From positions 62,001 to 126,000 of the forward strand of contig CANIQT010000001.1 of NCBI GenBank assembly GCA_947469885.1: a DNA stretch of 64,000 nt. Reading direction: 5' to 3'. Every line of letters starts with the position of its first letter. Position 1 is the stretch's first letter. The notes under the pieces are model-generated. The model saw only the letters and a program-made list of their open reading frames with translations, was not told the DNA's origin and made no database searches. The position numbers and the translations under genes are program-made. Source of the stretch: Bacteroidota bacterium. Lineage in GTDB: Bacteria > Bacteroidota > Bacteroidia > 2-12-FULL-35-15. This document shows positions 43,817 to 53,199 of the stretch, piece after piece.

Positions 43817-44332
43817 CTATTTAGCCTTTAGTGTATCCTTTGTGCTGCCGCAGGTTGGCATTTTTTTACCAAAATACGGATTCGAAATAGTTGATTTTTC
43901 ACTTATCCAATAAGCACCTTTTCCATCATTCGCCATTGGGCAAAACTGGTAGTACAAATCAGCGGTGTTGATTTTAAGTACTTTCATCATCTTGTACATA
44001 TTGGCAGACAAATTCACAAAATGTTCGCGTTGATGTTCTATATCATCAGTGCCTTTTATATGTTCGGCATCATAACTTAATTTCTGGGCATATTCCATCC
44101 ACGTTTTATTCTTGTCAGCCGATAGCTTATCTGCTGGCAGCTTGTCAATCGTTTTAAATAAAATGGAAGCCAGGTCTTTTGATGTGCTTCCATCTTTGGT
44201 TGCTAGCGAATTTTTTAAATTTATATAGGAAGTAAAAACATTGTTAAGCAACGAATCAGCATTGGTTTGTGCTAAAGAATTTTGTGCCATCATACTTGCG
44301 GCAATAAATATTGCAAAGATTATTTTTTTCAT
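43817..44332 (-). CDS. DUF3347 periplasmic protein
   Basis: 171 residues with a signal peptide (to about residue 21). The DUF3347 domain ends with YQFCPMANDGKGAYWISEKS and NPYFGKKMPTCGS, a highly conserved Cys/Met motif that also occurs fused to CusB-type efflux proteins. It probably binds copper in the periplasm. It is 11 bp upstream of the CopA-CopB fusion gene and clearly in one operon with it. Confidence 0.88.
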   Translation of the reverse strand: MKKIIFAIFIAASMMAQNSLAQTNADSLLNNVFTSYINLKNSLATKDGSTSKDLASILFKTIDKLPADKLSADKNKTWMEYAQKLSYDAEHIKGTDDIEHQREHFVNLSANMYKMMKVLKINTADLYYQFCPMANDGKGAYWISEKSTISNPYFGKKMPTCGSTKDTLKAK

Positions 44333-44426
44333 TTTTGATTTTTTTATCTGTTAATTTAATTAGTTGATGGTAATAATTCCAACAACTGATTTAATGACTT
44401 TAAAACTTGAAACGTATTAAAAAATT

Positions 44427-44816
44427 CTAAATACGGAAAGCACATTGAAGCGCAAGAAGAGAAATACCACTATGCGGTGGAGAATGAGAAGAAGAAGAAG
44501 AACTGTATGAAGAATAAAATGCCGAAGGTATCTGTAAAGTTGATGGAATTAAAAACGTTTGTAAAGAAACATTTTGAACAGAATTTATTTTTGTAAAAGA
44601 AGTATAAACATTGTCAATGGTTTTAATTAACAGGTGTTTTTTATCACAGCACGATTTCCTTTTTTCATTTGAGTGCTTACATTTACATTGCTTTTTATAC
44701 TCTACTCCAAAAACCATGTAAGAAGTTTTGCCACCACATTTATGCAGTGTCACATGAATTCCCATAGCCGATAAACTAACTACAAAAGCAAGAAAGATGG
44801 TAAATACCTTTTTCAT
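44427..44816 (-). CDS. HYC_CC_PP family protein (second close paralogue)
   Basis: 129 residues from the ATG at 44816, which opens a signal peptide (MKKVFTIFLAFVVSLSAMG); an ATG at 44891 would add 25 residues that look non-coding. TLHKCGGKTSYMVFG, CKCKHSNEKRKSCCDKKH and SPPHSGISLLALQC give the HxC, CC, PP order. It is most similar to the 38743 protein. It is the first gene of the DUF3347/CopA-CopB run. Confidence 0.8.
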   Translation of the reverse strand: MKKVFTIFLAFVVSLSAMGIHVTLHKCGGKTSYMVFGVEYKKQCKCKHSNEKRKSCCDKKHLLIKTIDNVYTSFTKINSVQNVSLQTFLIPSTLQIPSAFYSSYSSSSSSHSPPHSGISLLALQCAFRI

Positions 44817-44979
44817 TGCAACAAAGGTAACTATAAATAAATTACTAATAAAAAAGCCACTGTTAAGCTTAAGGTCTTCGCTATGGTGCAATTAACCATA
44901 TCTTTCCGAAAACACCCCAACAACCAAAAGACATACACCAACAAATTATGCACACATTTCAATAAACTAAAAACTCAAA

Positions 44980-45010
44980 TTTGTAATTCGACCCATTAAT
45001 CCTATATTTG
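44980..45010 (+). promoter_or_regulatory. Bacteroidota-type promoter of efp (TTTG-N19-TATATTTG)
   Basis: TTTG at 44980-44983 and TATATTTG at 45003-45010 with the ideal 19-bp spacer. The start codon of efp follows 44 bp later after an A-rich leader. Confidence 0.75.
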
Positions 45011-45054
45011 CACTCCAAAAATTAAAAAACTAAAAATTAACAACAAAAGTAATT

Positions 45055-45615
45055 ATGGCAAATTCAGGCGACATCAATGTAGGCTCAGTAATCCGTTTCA
45101 ATGGCGAACTTTGCAAAATAGAAGAGTATCAACACCGTACACCGGGCAATTTACGGGCATTTTATCAGGCACGGATGCGTAACTTAAAAAATGGGAAAAT
45201 TGTAGAAAACCGTTTCCGTGCCGGAGAAGCAGTAGAACTGGTACGTGTGGACTATAAACAAATGCAGTTTATTTATCCCGAAGGCGAATTTATAGTAGTG
45301 ATGGACCACGAAACCTACGAACAGATACACATTCCAGCGTTTTTGTTGGGCGATAGTTTAAAATTTCTGAAAGAAGGAATGGAAGTAAAAATATCGTTTG
45401 AGGGCGAAGAGCCAATATTGGCAGAAGCTCCAGTGTTTGTAGAATTAATTATTACTTACGCAGAACCGGGAGTAAAAGGCGACACAGCAACCAACACGTT
45501 AAAACCTGCAACCATGGAAACAGGAGCTGTAGTTAACGTTCCTCTTTTTGTTAACGAAGGCGAAAAAATAAAAATAGACACACGTACCAATTCGTATGTA
45601 GAGCGTGTAAAATAA
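45055..45615 (+). CDS. efp: Elongation factor P
   Basis: 186 residues with the three-domain EF-P plan (SGDINVGSVIRFNGELCKIE, domain II FIYPEGEFIVVMD, domain III YAEPGVKGDTATNTLKPATM). EF-P relieves ribosome stalling at proline runs. The loop that normally carries the modified Lys or Arg (PGKGQAF in Escherichia coli) reads PGNLRAF, so the tip residue is Asn. Its stop overlaps the next start (TAATG), so the lpxD-like gene is translationally coupled. Confidence 0.96.
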   Translation: MANSGDINVGSVIRFNGELCKIEEYQHRTPGNLRAFYQARMRNLKNGKIVENRFRAGEAVELVRVDYKQMQFIYPEGEFIVVMDHETYEQIHIPAFLLGDSLKFLKEGMEVKISFEGEEPILAEAPVFVELIITYAEPGVKGDTATNTLKPATMETGAVVNVPLFVNEGEKIKIDTRTNSYVERVK

Positions 45616-46547
45616 TGAAATTAGCTTCTCCACATACACTCAAACAAATTGCAGCACTTATCAATTGCGAATTTGAAGGAGATGAAAATCATGTAATAAC
45701 TGGCTTAAACGAAATACACATGGTGGAAGCCGGTGATATAGTTTTTGTTGACCATCCAAAGTATTACGACAAAGCACTGCAATCAAAAGCCACTACCATT
45801 ATCATCAATAAAAATGTGGAATGCCCGCAAGGCAAAGCATTGCTGATATCTGACGACCCTTTCAGAGATTACAACAAACTGGTGCGTCATTTTTATCCTA
45901 TCAATTATTCGTTAAAGCAAATAAGTGATACTGCCAAAATTGGAGAAGGAACAGTGCTGATGCCGGGCGTATATCTTGGCAATAATGTAACCATTGGAAC
46001 CAATTGTGTTCTTCATCCCAACGTTATTATTTATAACGATTGTGTGATAGGCAACAATGTAATCATACATGCTGGAACCGTAATTGGAGCTGATGCTTTT
46101 TATTATAAAAGACGACCAGAGAAGTTGGATAAAATGATTTCGTGTGGCAGGGTGGTGATAGAAGACAATGTAGAGATAGGAGCCAATTGCACAATAGATA
46201 AAGGCGTTTCGGGCGATACCCTTATTGGTGAAGGAACAAAAATGGATAATTTAATTATGATAGCTCACGATACACACATTGGCAAAAGATGCCAGTTTGC
46301 AGCACAAGTGGCTATTGCAGGAGTAGTAACCATTGGCGACAATGTAATATTATGGGGACAAGCCGCCATAAGAAGTGATGTAACACTTGGCGATGGTGCT
46401 GTGTTACTTGGTCAATCGGGCTTGGCAGAAAACATTCCTGCAGGTAAAACTTATTTTGGTTCGCCAGCCAGCGAAGCAAGAACGAAGATGAAGGAATTAG
46501 CAGCATTAAAAATGCTTCCGGATCTATTGAAAAAACTTAATTCGTAA
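45615..46547 (+). CDS. LpxD-like UDP-3-O-acylglucosamine N-acyltransferase
   Basis: 310 residues. An N-terminal LpxD-type domain (about 1-100, LKQIAALINCEFEG) is followed by left-handed beta-helix hexapeptide repeats (about 110-285, IGEGTVLMPGVYLGNNVTIG) with MIAHDTHIG, where the catalytic His of LpxD is expected. LpxD adds the second acyl chain in lipid A synthesis. It is shorter than canonical LpxD and sits after efp rather than with other lpx genes, so it may be a paralogue with a modified role. Confidence 0.85.
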   Translation: MKLASPHTLKQIAALINCEFEGDENHVITGLNEIHMVEAGDIVFVDHPKYYDKALQSKATTIIINKNVECPQGKALLISDDPFRDYNKLVRHFYPINYSLKQISDTAKIGEGTVLMPGVYLGNNVTIGTNCVLHPNVIIYNDCVIGNNVIIHAGTVIGADAFYYKRRPEKLDKMISCGRVVIEDNVEIGANCTIDKGVSGDTLIGEGTKMDNLIMIAHDTHIGKRCQFAAQVAIAGVVTIGDNVILWGQAAIRSDVTLGDGAVLLGQSGLAENIPAGKTYFGSPASEARTKMKELAALKMLPDLLKKLNS

Positions 46548-46645
46548 ATTTTGATACTTTAAATAGTATTCAATGACAAGTGTATTTTACCTTTAATCGA
46601 AAATTAAACTAATAAACAAATTAGATTCATACCTTCGCATAGTAT

Positions 46646-47887
46646 ATGGATAATAACTTTTCAGAAATGTCGTCACAAATGAATAGAAATCTTTCGAAAC
46701 GGATTAAGGATATTAAACTTAATTCGTTGTTGGAGATTACTAAAGCCATTAACCATAATCACTCCACCGAGCAACTTCTCGAGATTTTTGAAAACGTAAT
46801 TAAAACCGAACTCAACATTGGTAAACTTGTTTTGTTTAGCAACGAAAACGGTTGGAAATGTATTCTAAAATACGGTGTTGGCGATGAATACAACGACATC
46901 AATGTAGAAAATGATTTATTGCCAATAACAGAAATAGGGACTACCAATTTTTCTCAAACAACGTTAAACAGAACATTCGAAATTGTGATTCCGGTTTTTC
47001 ATAAAACAGAACCGTTGGCGTATGTGTTGATCGGAGATTTGGAAGATAAGATGGAAGTGAGTCCTACTATCAAACATTTACCCTTTGTGCAAACACTTGC
47101 AAGTATTATTGTGGTTGCCATCGAAAATAAAAAACTTGCAAAAGAAAGCATCCGTCAGGCAGCCATGAAAAAAGAGTTGGAGCTTGCTTCCGAAATGCAA
47201 TCCATGCTTTTCCCAACTTCATTACCAAAAGATAATATATTGGATGCAGCAGCATTTTATTTGCCTCATCAAGAAGTTGGAGGAGATTATTACGATTTTA
47301 TTTGGTTAAACAAAAACGAATGTGCCTTTTGTGTAGCTGATGTATCGGGCAAGGGAGTAGCCGCTGCATTGTTGATGTCGAACTTTCAGGCAAACCTAAG
47401 AGTGTTGTTTAATCACACCACATCACTCACCGAACTTGTTCGCGAACTGAACAGCAAAGTGATGGCAAGTGCAAAAGGAGAAAAATTTATTACCCTCTTT
47501 ATTGCAAAATATAATTTAGTAACTCGTACGCTTACTTATATTAATGCGGCACATAACCCACCATTGGTTTCTATTGGCAATTCAATTAGTTTATTAAAAA
47601 CAGGTTGCACCGGGTTAGGAATGTTTGATGAAATAACAAAAATAAAAGAAGGAATTTTAAATATCACATCAGGTACTTCTATTGTTTGTTACACCGATGG
47701 ATTAGTAGAACTTGAAAATGATAACTCAGAAGATTTTGGAATTGATTCGTTAAAGCATATCATTAAAAACAACCCCGAATTGGATATGAAGAGTTTGAAC
47801 AGATTGATAATGGAAACCATCATTAACTACAAACAAAGCATGCCTTATATAGATGATATTGCATTGTTTAGTTTAAGGATGCACTAA
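46646..47887 (+). CDS. GAF-domain SpoIIE-type (PP2C) serine phosphatase
   Basis: 413 residues. The N-terminal half (about 15-165) is a GAF-like sensor; the C-terminal half is a SpoIIE/RsbU phosphatase with ELASEMQSMLFP, EVGGDYYDF, FCVADVSGKGVAAALLM, KFITLFIAKY and CYTDGLVE. It probably dephosphorylates an anti-sigma-factor antagonist in a partner-switching cascade. No such antagonist is encoded next to it. A terminator follows. Confidence 0.92.
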   Translation: MDNNFSEMSSQMNRNLSKRIKDIKLNSLLEITKAINHNHSTEQLLEIFENVIKTELNIGKLVLFSNENGWKCILKYGVGDEYNDINVENDLLPITEIGTTNFSQTTLNRTFEIVIPVFHKTEPLAYVLIGDLEDKMEVSPTIKHLPFVQTLASIIVVAIENKKLAKESIRQAAMKKELELASEMQSMLFPTSLPKDNILDAAAFYLPHQEVGGDYYDFIWLNKNECAFCVADVSGKGVAAALLMSNFQANLRVLFNHTTSLTELVRELNSKVMASAKGEKFITLFIAKYNLVTRTLTYINAAHNPPLVSIGNSISLLKTGCTGLGMFDEITKIKEGILNITSGTSIVCYTDGLVELENDNSEDFGIDSLKHIIKNNPELDMKSLNRLIMETIINYKQSMPYIDDIALFSLRMH

Positions 47888-47917
47888 AATAATTAGGAAT
47901 TAAGAATTAGGAATTTT

Positions 47918-47952
47918 AAAAAGCGAATTAGGGAAAACTTAATTCGCTTTTT
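47918..47952. terminator. Bidirectional terminator
   Basis: AAAAAGCGAATTA and TTAATTCGCTTTTTT form a stem of about 13 bp. It is shared by the convergent phosphatase gene and the polysaccharide operon, and is preceded by ATTAGGA heptamer repeats. Confidence 0.8.
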
Positions 47953-49400
47953 TATTGTTCAATTGCAACAGTTGCACCTTCTTCTTTTTTATTGTTGTGA
48001 TAAATATCTATGGCAACAAACATGGCAACAAACGCCCAAAAAGGAACTGAAGCTTTGTCGGTATCAAGGAAATCGTTTATCCCTCCGTGAACAATATAAG
48101 TAATGAAACCTAATAAAGTAACCAAAACAATCTTTTTTGTTTCGTTGTCTTTTAAGGTATAATATAATCTGAACGCAGTTGAAAGAGTGCAAATAATAAT
48201 TGCAATAAAAGTAAGCACTCCCAATAGTCCGGATTCACTTAACGGACCAATGTATTCGCTATGAGCATTTCCTTTGTCCCCCATATTGGTACTGATAATA
48301 GTTTTTTCGTGAGCATGCTGAAATGGTGCGTACTCAAAACTATAAGTGCCCGGTCCCCAGCCAAAAACAGGTCTTTCAGCAAACATGCGGAAGGCTGCGT
48401 TCCAGCGATTCAATCGTTCAACATTTGATGCATCGGTAGAAATATTGGAGATGGATTGAATATGTTTATCAAAATCCTGGGAAGCATCCTGCCTGTTTCT
48501 TTCCAAATACATAACAATTTCCGTTTGATAAATTAAAGCAATGGCCGCTGCTCCAGCAAATCCTATGATCACATATTTGAATTTTATGCGAAGCAACAAT
48601 AAAACGTAAGCAGCTACCGCTACAGCCATACTAAGCCATGCAGCACGGGTGTACGAAAACTTTAATGCTACAATAAAAATGAGTAATAAAATAAAAGCTG
48701 CAAATTTTATACTTCCTGAATACTTTTTATTGAGTGTAAAAAATATTAATATTGGAAAAAACATGGCAAGCATGGCACCATAAATAGTATGGTCGTTATA
48801 AAATGGCGACATCACATAATTTGCAGGCTCTTCTTCAAATCCCATTAAAGAATGTTCGTAAAGTGTATAAAAAATAATGATTGTAAACGGAAGTATATAC
48901 AACCAGTCAAATCGTTTTATGTTTTTGTAATTTTTAAAAAGCTGAGTACCCAAAAAATAAAAAACAATAACAAACCAAAGCCGAGAAATTAAAAATTTAA
49001 AAGAAACTATTGGAATATCACTGGTTACCGAAGTAATAAAAATCCAGATGAGATTAACAATGATAGCAATGGTAACGGGATGTTTCATCACTTTTATATC
49101 CATAGTGTTTTTATGCAGTTGCTTAAAAATAAAAATAAGCATGATGCCAAAAATAATGGGTTCGGTGGGCAAACTCAATCCTAATCCACCTTCCAGGTTT
49201 TGTAAGTTAATAGCCAAAGGAGTAAGAAAAACAACAACCAGAATAAGTTTATCGAGCGAAAACAAAGCCAGTAATACCACTAATATTACAGCAGGAACAA
49301 GGTTGAAATAATAAAATTCGTAGTAAGTACAAACTGCATTTATTACAATAAATACAATACTGAGTGCAAGTACCCATTTTATATTTTTGTAAGTCAGCAA
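47952..49400 (-). CDS. O-antigen ligase/polymerase family membrane protein
   Basis: 482 residues with about 11-12 membrane segments and a large periplasmic loop. The loop holds ERLNRWNAAFRMFAERPVFG, WGPGTYSFEYAPF and HSEYIGPLSESGLLG, which are typical of the WaaL/Wzy (PF04932-type) family. It polymerises or ligates polysaccharide at the periplasmic face. It is the last gene of the operon, 8 bp after the second Wzz-like gene. Confidence 0.9.
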   Translation of the reverse strand: MLTYKNIKWVLALSIVFIVINAVCTYYEFYYFNLVPAVILVVLLALFSLDKLILVVVFLTPLAINLQNLEGGLGLSLPTEPIIFGIMLIFIFKQLHKNTMDIKVMKHPVTIAIIVNLIWIFITSVTSDIPIVSFKFLISRLWFVIVFYFLGTQLFKNYKNIKRFDWLYILPFTIIIFYTLYEHSLMGFEEEPANYVMSPFYNDHTIYGAMLAMFFPILIFFTLNKKYSGSIKFAAFILLLIFIVALKFSYTRAAWLSMAVAVAAYVLLLLRIKFKYVIIGFAGAAAIALIYQTEIVMYLERNRQDASQDFDKHIQSISNISTDASNVERLNRWNAAFRMFAERPVFGWGPGTYSFEYAPFQHAHEKTIISTNMGDKGNAHSEYIGPLSESGLLGVLTFIAIIICTLSTAFRLYYTLKDNETKKIVLVTLLGFITYIVHGGINDFLDTDKASVPFWAFVAMFVAIDIYHNNKKEEGATVAIEQ

Positions 49401-49408
49401 AGGATTAA

Positions 49409-50365
49409 TTATTGAAATACTTTTCTTTTGGTATCAAGAAAAACGATAATTAGAAATAAAAACAGGTTGGCAGAAACTACCGAAACCAACACAATTAATG
49501 AACGTATCGGATATGCTTTTTTATCAGAAGGAGTTGGATAGGTAACCATATTGGTATAAGTAAGCTCTTTGTTCATATCCTTATAAACATCATCATAATC
49601 GAGTCTCGCTCTGCTGTATCCTTTAATCAACTCGTTGAACAATTTCATACTTTCATAATATTCTCCACCTTTTTCTTCCATGTGGTGCATCATCTCTTCA
49701 ATCGTTTTCATGTTGCTGCTTCCTTTACCACCCGACAACACTTTAAAATAAGCTTTCATCACTTCTTTGGCCTGTGATGAATAATCCAATATCTGATATT
49801 TAGTTCTTAAATCAAGCAATTTAAAACTAATAGAATCCAATTGTTGTTTTTTATATTTCAGTTGATTGGCCAGTACTACCAATACTTCACCCGTTTTGTC
49901 GCGCTGCAATTTTCTTGCTTTACGATTCAACGAATTAATAATTTCATTTACCATCAAGCAGGCTACTTTCGGGTCGGTATCCAACACTTTAATTTCAATA
50001 GACTCGAATTGTGTACGGTTGAAAGTAATGTTCGATTCGTAAGTCGAAATTAAAGCAGCCATCCCTGCTTTTGCAGTGGTATCTATATCGTACCGTTTAG
50101 GCAAATCAAATTTTTTGATAACATCATTTTGAATATCAGCCGAACCAAACAACTGCATCATTTGTTCTGTAGGGCTTTCGTCCCCGTAAGGTGTAAGATT
50201 AGATGGATAAACAACTGCAAACGATTTGTATTTAGCAGGAATAAACCACTCGCTGGAAAAAACAGAAGCGAATACAATAGCAACCACAGAAACTATAATA
50301 AAATAGAACTTCCATTTTAGTATGAGTTTTAAAAAGTGATAATTACTTTGAGTGTATTCCTGCAT
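49409..50365 (-). CDS. Wzz-like chain-length determinant (second of two), start uncertain
   Basis: 318 residues from the only ATG. Two membrane segments (about 19-37 and 290-313) flank a periplasmic, helical domain, the Wzz/PCP plan that sets polysaccharide length. The frame stays open for 71 codons upstream of the ATG, with Lys/Glu/Thr/Pro-rich sequence (KPEKPIEKEKETKTT), right up to the TGA that ends the first Wzz-like gene in the same frame. The real N-terminus could therefore be a non-ATG start further upstream, or the two genes were one. The 213-bp stretch 50366-50578 has no other candidate gene. Confidence 0.85.
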   Translation of the reverse strand: MQEYTQSNYHFLKLILKWKFYFIIVSVVAIVFASVFSSEWFIPAKYKSFAVVYPSNLTPYGDESPTEQMMQLFGSADIQNDVIKKFDLPKRYDIDTTAKAGMAALISTYESNITFNRTQFESIEIKVLDTDPKVACLMVNEIINSLNRKARKLQRDKTGEVLVVLANQLKYKKQQLDSISFKLLDLRTKYQILDYSSQAKEVMKAYFKVLSGGKGSSNMKTIEEMMHHMEEKGGEYYESMKLFNELIKGYSRARLDYDDVYKDMNKELTYTNMVTYPTPSDKKAYPIRSLIVLVSVVSANLFLFLIIVFLDTKRKVFQ

Positions 50366-50578
50366 TGTAACTGGTACTGTTGTTTTTGTTTCTGTTTTTA
50401 TTCTTTCCTTTTCAGGAATTGGTTTACTTGATTCTACTGGTTTTGCTGATGTTTCAACAAATACAGTTTTAGTTTCAACTGAATTATTTTCGCTTGTTGT
50501 TTTTGTTTCCTTTTCTTTTTCTATCGGCTTTTCCGGTTGTTTTTTTCTTTGTAATAAAGTAGTTACCAGTTTCCGTAG

Positions 50579-51610
50579 TCAGGCGGCTTCTGTGCCTCCT
50601 CCTTTAAATTGTCGAATATTTTCAATTAACAAAATAACAATAAATGCAATCAGTAAGGTTGACAATGTTGACACCACCACAATAATCCAACGAACTGGAT
50701 ACGATTTTTTCTCTGCCGGAAATGCACTGCTTACCACAAATTTTTGAGGTAATATTTGTTTTGCATCTACCAACGCTTCCTCGTATTTTGTTTTTAATGA
50801 ATTCAATTGTTTGTTTTGCAATATCAGGTTGTCGCGCAATGCCACATAAGCACTACCATACTGAGCGAGGAGTTTTAATTTTTCTTCTAATGCTTTCACA
50901 GCTCTCTGGTCGCCTTTCGAAATAGCAATAGAATATTGTTCCACCGTTTTGTCCGATTGCGATTCGTAATCGTAAATACCAAGGTTATTGATTATTTTAA
51001 TGGAGTCGTTCATTCGTTTCACATCCTGTTCTTTCGAATGGTATTCTTTTCCAACAATACTTAACGCTTGATATGCCCTGTCGCGCACCATTCGTATTTT
51101 TGCCGAATCGTGAAGAGCCGCAATATCATTAGCAATCATAGCAGCAGTGTCAGGGTCTCGGTCCATCACTTCAATTTTAACTGACATGTATTCAGTCCTC
51201 TTGAAAGTTATGTTACTTTGAAACTCGTCATATAATTTTGTTTGCTTATATCGGTCGGTAATGTCTATACCATAGTGCTGCATCAAGTGATATTTGTCAG
51301 CAATCCGGCTTCTTATTTCATCTGAATTTAAAATCTGTAGCATTTGTTCTGCCTCTTCTTCCTGCCCGAACTGAAGCACATCTTCGTTCTTAAAACTATT
51401 TTCTGATAAAAGGGCTTTAGAGATGGAACTAGTTGTAGCCGGAAAAAGAATGACGGTGGATTTGTATTTTTCCTGAATGGTTAACGCAACAATACTCGAA
51501 ATTATAATAGCTACAATACCCACCAAAATAAGGGGGATGCGCCATTTGTAAATAAAGTACAAAACATTTAATGAGTTGAAATTATCTTCCGCCCTCTCTG
51601 TTTTATTCAT
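50579..51610 (-). CDS. Wzz-like chain-length determinant (first of two)
   Basis: 343 residues. Two membrane segments (about 27-49 and 305-327) flank a periplasmic region with long helices (ALEEKLKLLAQYGSAYVALR, LILQNKQLNSLKTKYEEALV). The proline-containing stretch FPAEKKSYPVRWIIV before the second span is typical of Wzz. It lies downstream of the flippase and upstream of a second, related gene. The stop TGA (50579-50581) is followed by an in-frame open stretch, see the second gene. Confidence 0.9.
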   Translation of the reverse strand: MNKTERAEDNFNSLNVLYFIYKWRIPLILVGIVAIIISSIVALTIQEKYKSTVILFPATTSSISKALLSENSFKNEDVLQFGQEEEAEQMLQILNSDEIRSRIADKYHLMQHYGIDITDRYKQTKLYDEFQSNITFKRTEYMSVKIEVMDRDPDTAAMIANDIAALHDSAKIRMVRDRAYQALSIVGKEYHSKEQDVKRMNDSIKIINNLGIYDYESQSDKTVEQYSIAISKGDQRAVKALEEKLKLLAQYGSAYVALRDNLILQNKQLNSLKTKYEEALVDAKQILPQKFVVSSAFPAEKKSYPVRWIIVVVSTLSTLLIAFIVILLIENIRQFKGGGTEAA

Positions 51611-51684
51611 AAAAAAATAATATAATTTTTATTTGGGACGACAAAAGTAGAAAAATTTACGAAACTGCCCAATTTCCATGGATT

Positions 51685-53181
51685 TTATCCGAATTTAAGA
51701 ATTCTGAATATGGCTTTTATACTTATCATGCCTGTTACAAATGCCCAAATACCGCAGCCCACACACATTATTGAAAAATTAACCATCCAATTATTGGTTT
51801 CGAACCACTGAAACTGTAGCAGCTTCGAGCAATAGTTGATAGCAATTACCCCAACTGCAAATAATACAAAAGCGTTTATCAATCTAAAATTCATCTTGAA
51901 TTTAAAAATCCGTTGTGCTATAATAACCTGAATAATTGCAGTTAAAAACTGTGTGCCCATGCTCGACATTGCCGAGCCAAAGGCTTGATATTTTTTTATC
52001 AGGATATAATTAAAAATAATGTTTAGCACCATCCCAGTTGCTGCCATGTAATTCAACTGTTTCATATTTCCGTTGGCTGTTAACAAGGTTCCGAAAATAT
52101 AAGTAGTAGAAACTGCCACAAAACTCAACATCAATAAACTGAAAATATTTGCCGACTCTTGAATATGTAAGGTATAATCTAATAATGTTTCTTTATCCGT
52201 TTGATGATATAATAACTGTATCAATTCGTTTTTATAAAAAAGACAACCAACACCAATTACAATGGCAGGAGTAAGCAATAACCTGCTGATGAGTTTTACC
52301 AATGGCTCTACCGATTCTTTGTGTTTCAACATTCGCGAAAAAACGGGAAGCAACACACCTGCCACCAAAAATGCTATCATATTGGTAGCGTCTAAAATAC
52401 GAAATCCTTGAGCGTAAATACCTGATTGAATATCACCCACTCCAGCAGGTAACATACGCTCAATCATTACCGAATCAATTCGATTGTAAAACGACATTAA
52501 CAAAGTGAGAATGGCAAACGGCAAACTCTTTTTTAAAATCATTAAGGAGAAAGGGAAATTCCATTTCAGTTTGAACGAATGCGTTTTTTTTAGAATGATG
52601 AGAAATGCGGTCAAAGCCGCAACCGAATAAGCAAATGTTTGAGCATATACAAAATACATGATTCCATTTTCAGTATAAAATATACCAGAATGAAGCATGT
52701 ATATCCCAAGAATTATCATAATACTTCTATCTAAAACAGAAATAATTCCATCCGTTTTAAATAAATGCAACCCGGCAAGATTGGAGCGCAGGTAACTGAT
52801 AAAGAATAATAAAAACATGTTAAAACCTTGCACCAATAGTAGTTTCATCAATCTGGTATCGTAACCAATTGTTAAACCAACAACAACAACTAAGATGATA
52901 TAAAGAACCGCAAGAATAAGTTTAAGAGTAAATAAACTGGAAAAATGTTTGGTTAAGAGGTGATTATTTTGAGAGATGTTTTTATTGTTGAAATTGGTAA
53001 TCCCGAAATCGAGAAGGATGGTGAGCAAGAAGGAAAAATTAAAAATGGCAAAGTAAATTCCATACGCTGCAGTTCCTACCTGATGTTGAACTGCCTTTTC
53101 AATCCCAAAAACATAGATGGGCTTGATAAGTAGATTCAAAAATAAAATTAAACCAAGATTGGTCAGAAACTTTTTGTGCAT
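51685..53181 (-). CDS. Wzx-type polysaccharide flippase (MATE/MOP superfamily)
   Basis: 498 residues with about 14 membrane segments in the MOP-superfamily pattern (GTAAYGIYFAIFNFSFLLTI, SVMIERMLPAGVGDIQSGIY, ATGMVLNIIFNYILIKKYQA, FGSAMSSMGTQFLTA). It carries lipid-linked oligosaccharide across the inner membrane for the Wzz/ligase system encoded downstream. Confidence 0.92.
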   Translation of the reverse strand: MHKKFLTNLGLILFLNLLIKPIYVFGIEKAVQHQVGTAAYGIYFAIFNFSFLLTILLDFGITNFNNKNISQNNHLLTKHFSSLFTLKLILAVLYIILVVVVGLTIGYDTRLMKLLLVQGFNMFLLFFISYLRSNLAGLHLFKTDGIISVLDRSIMIILGIYMLHSGIFYTENGIMYFVYAQTFAYSVAALTAFLIILKKTHSFKLKWNFPFSLMILKKSLPFAILTLLMSFYNRIDSVMIERMLPAGVGDIQSGIYAQGFRILDATNMIAFLVAGVLLPVFSRMLKHKESVEPLVKLISRLLLTPAIVIGVGCLFYKNELIQLLYHQTDKETLLDYTLHIQESANIFSLLMLSFVAVSTTYIFGTLLTANGNMKQLNYMAATGMVLNIIFNYILIKKYQAFGSAMSSMGTQFLTAIIQVIIAQRIFKFKMNFRLINAFVLFAVGVIAINYCSKLLQFQWFETNNWMVNFSIMCVGCGIWAFVTGMISIKAIFRILKFG

Positions 53182-53199
53182 AGGGCAAAAGTACTGAAA

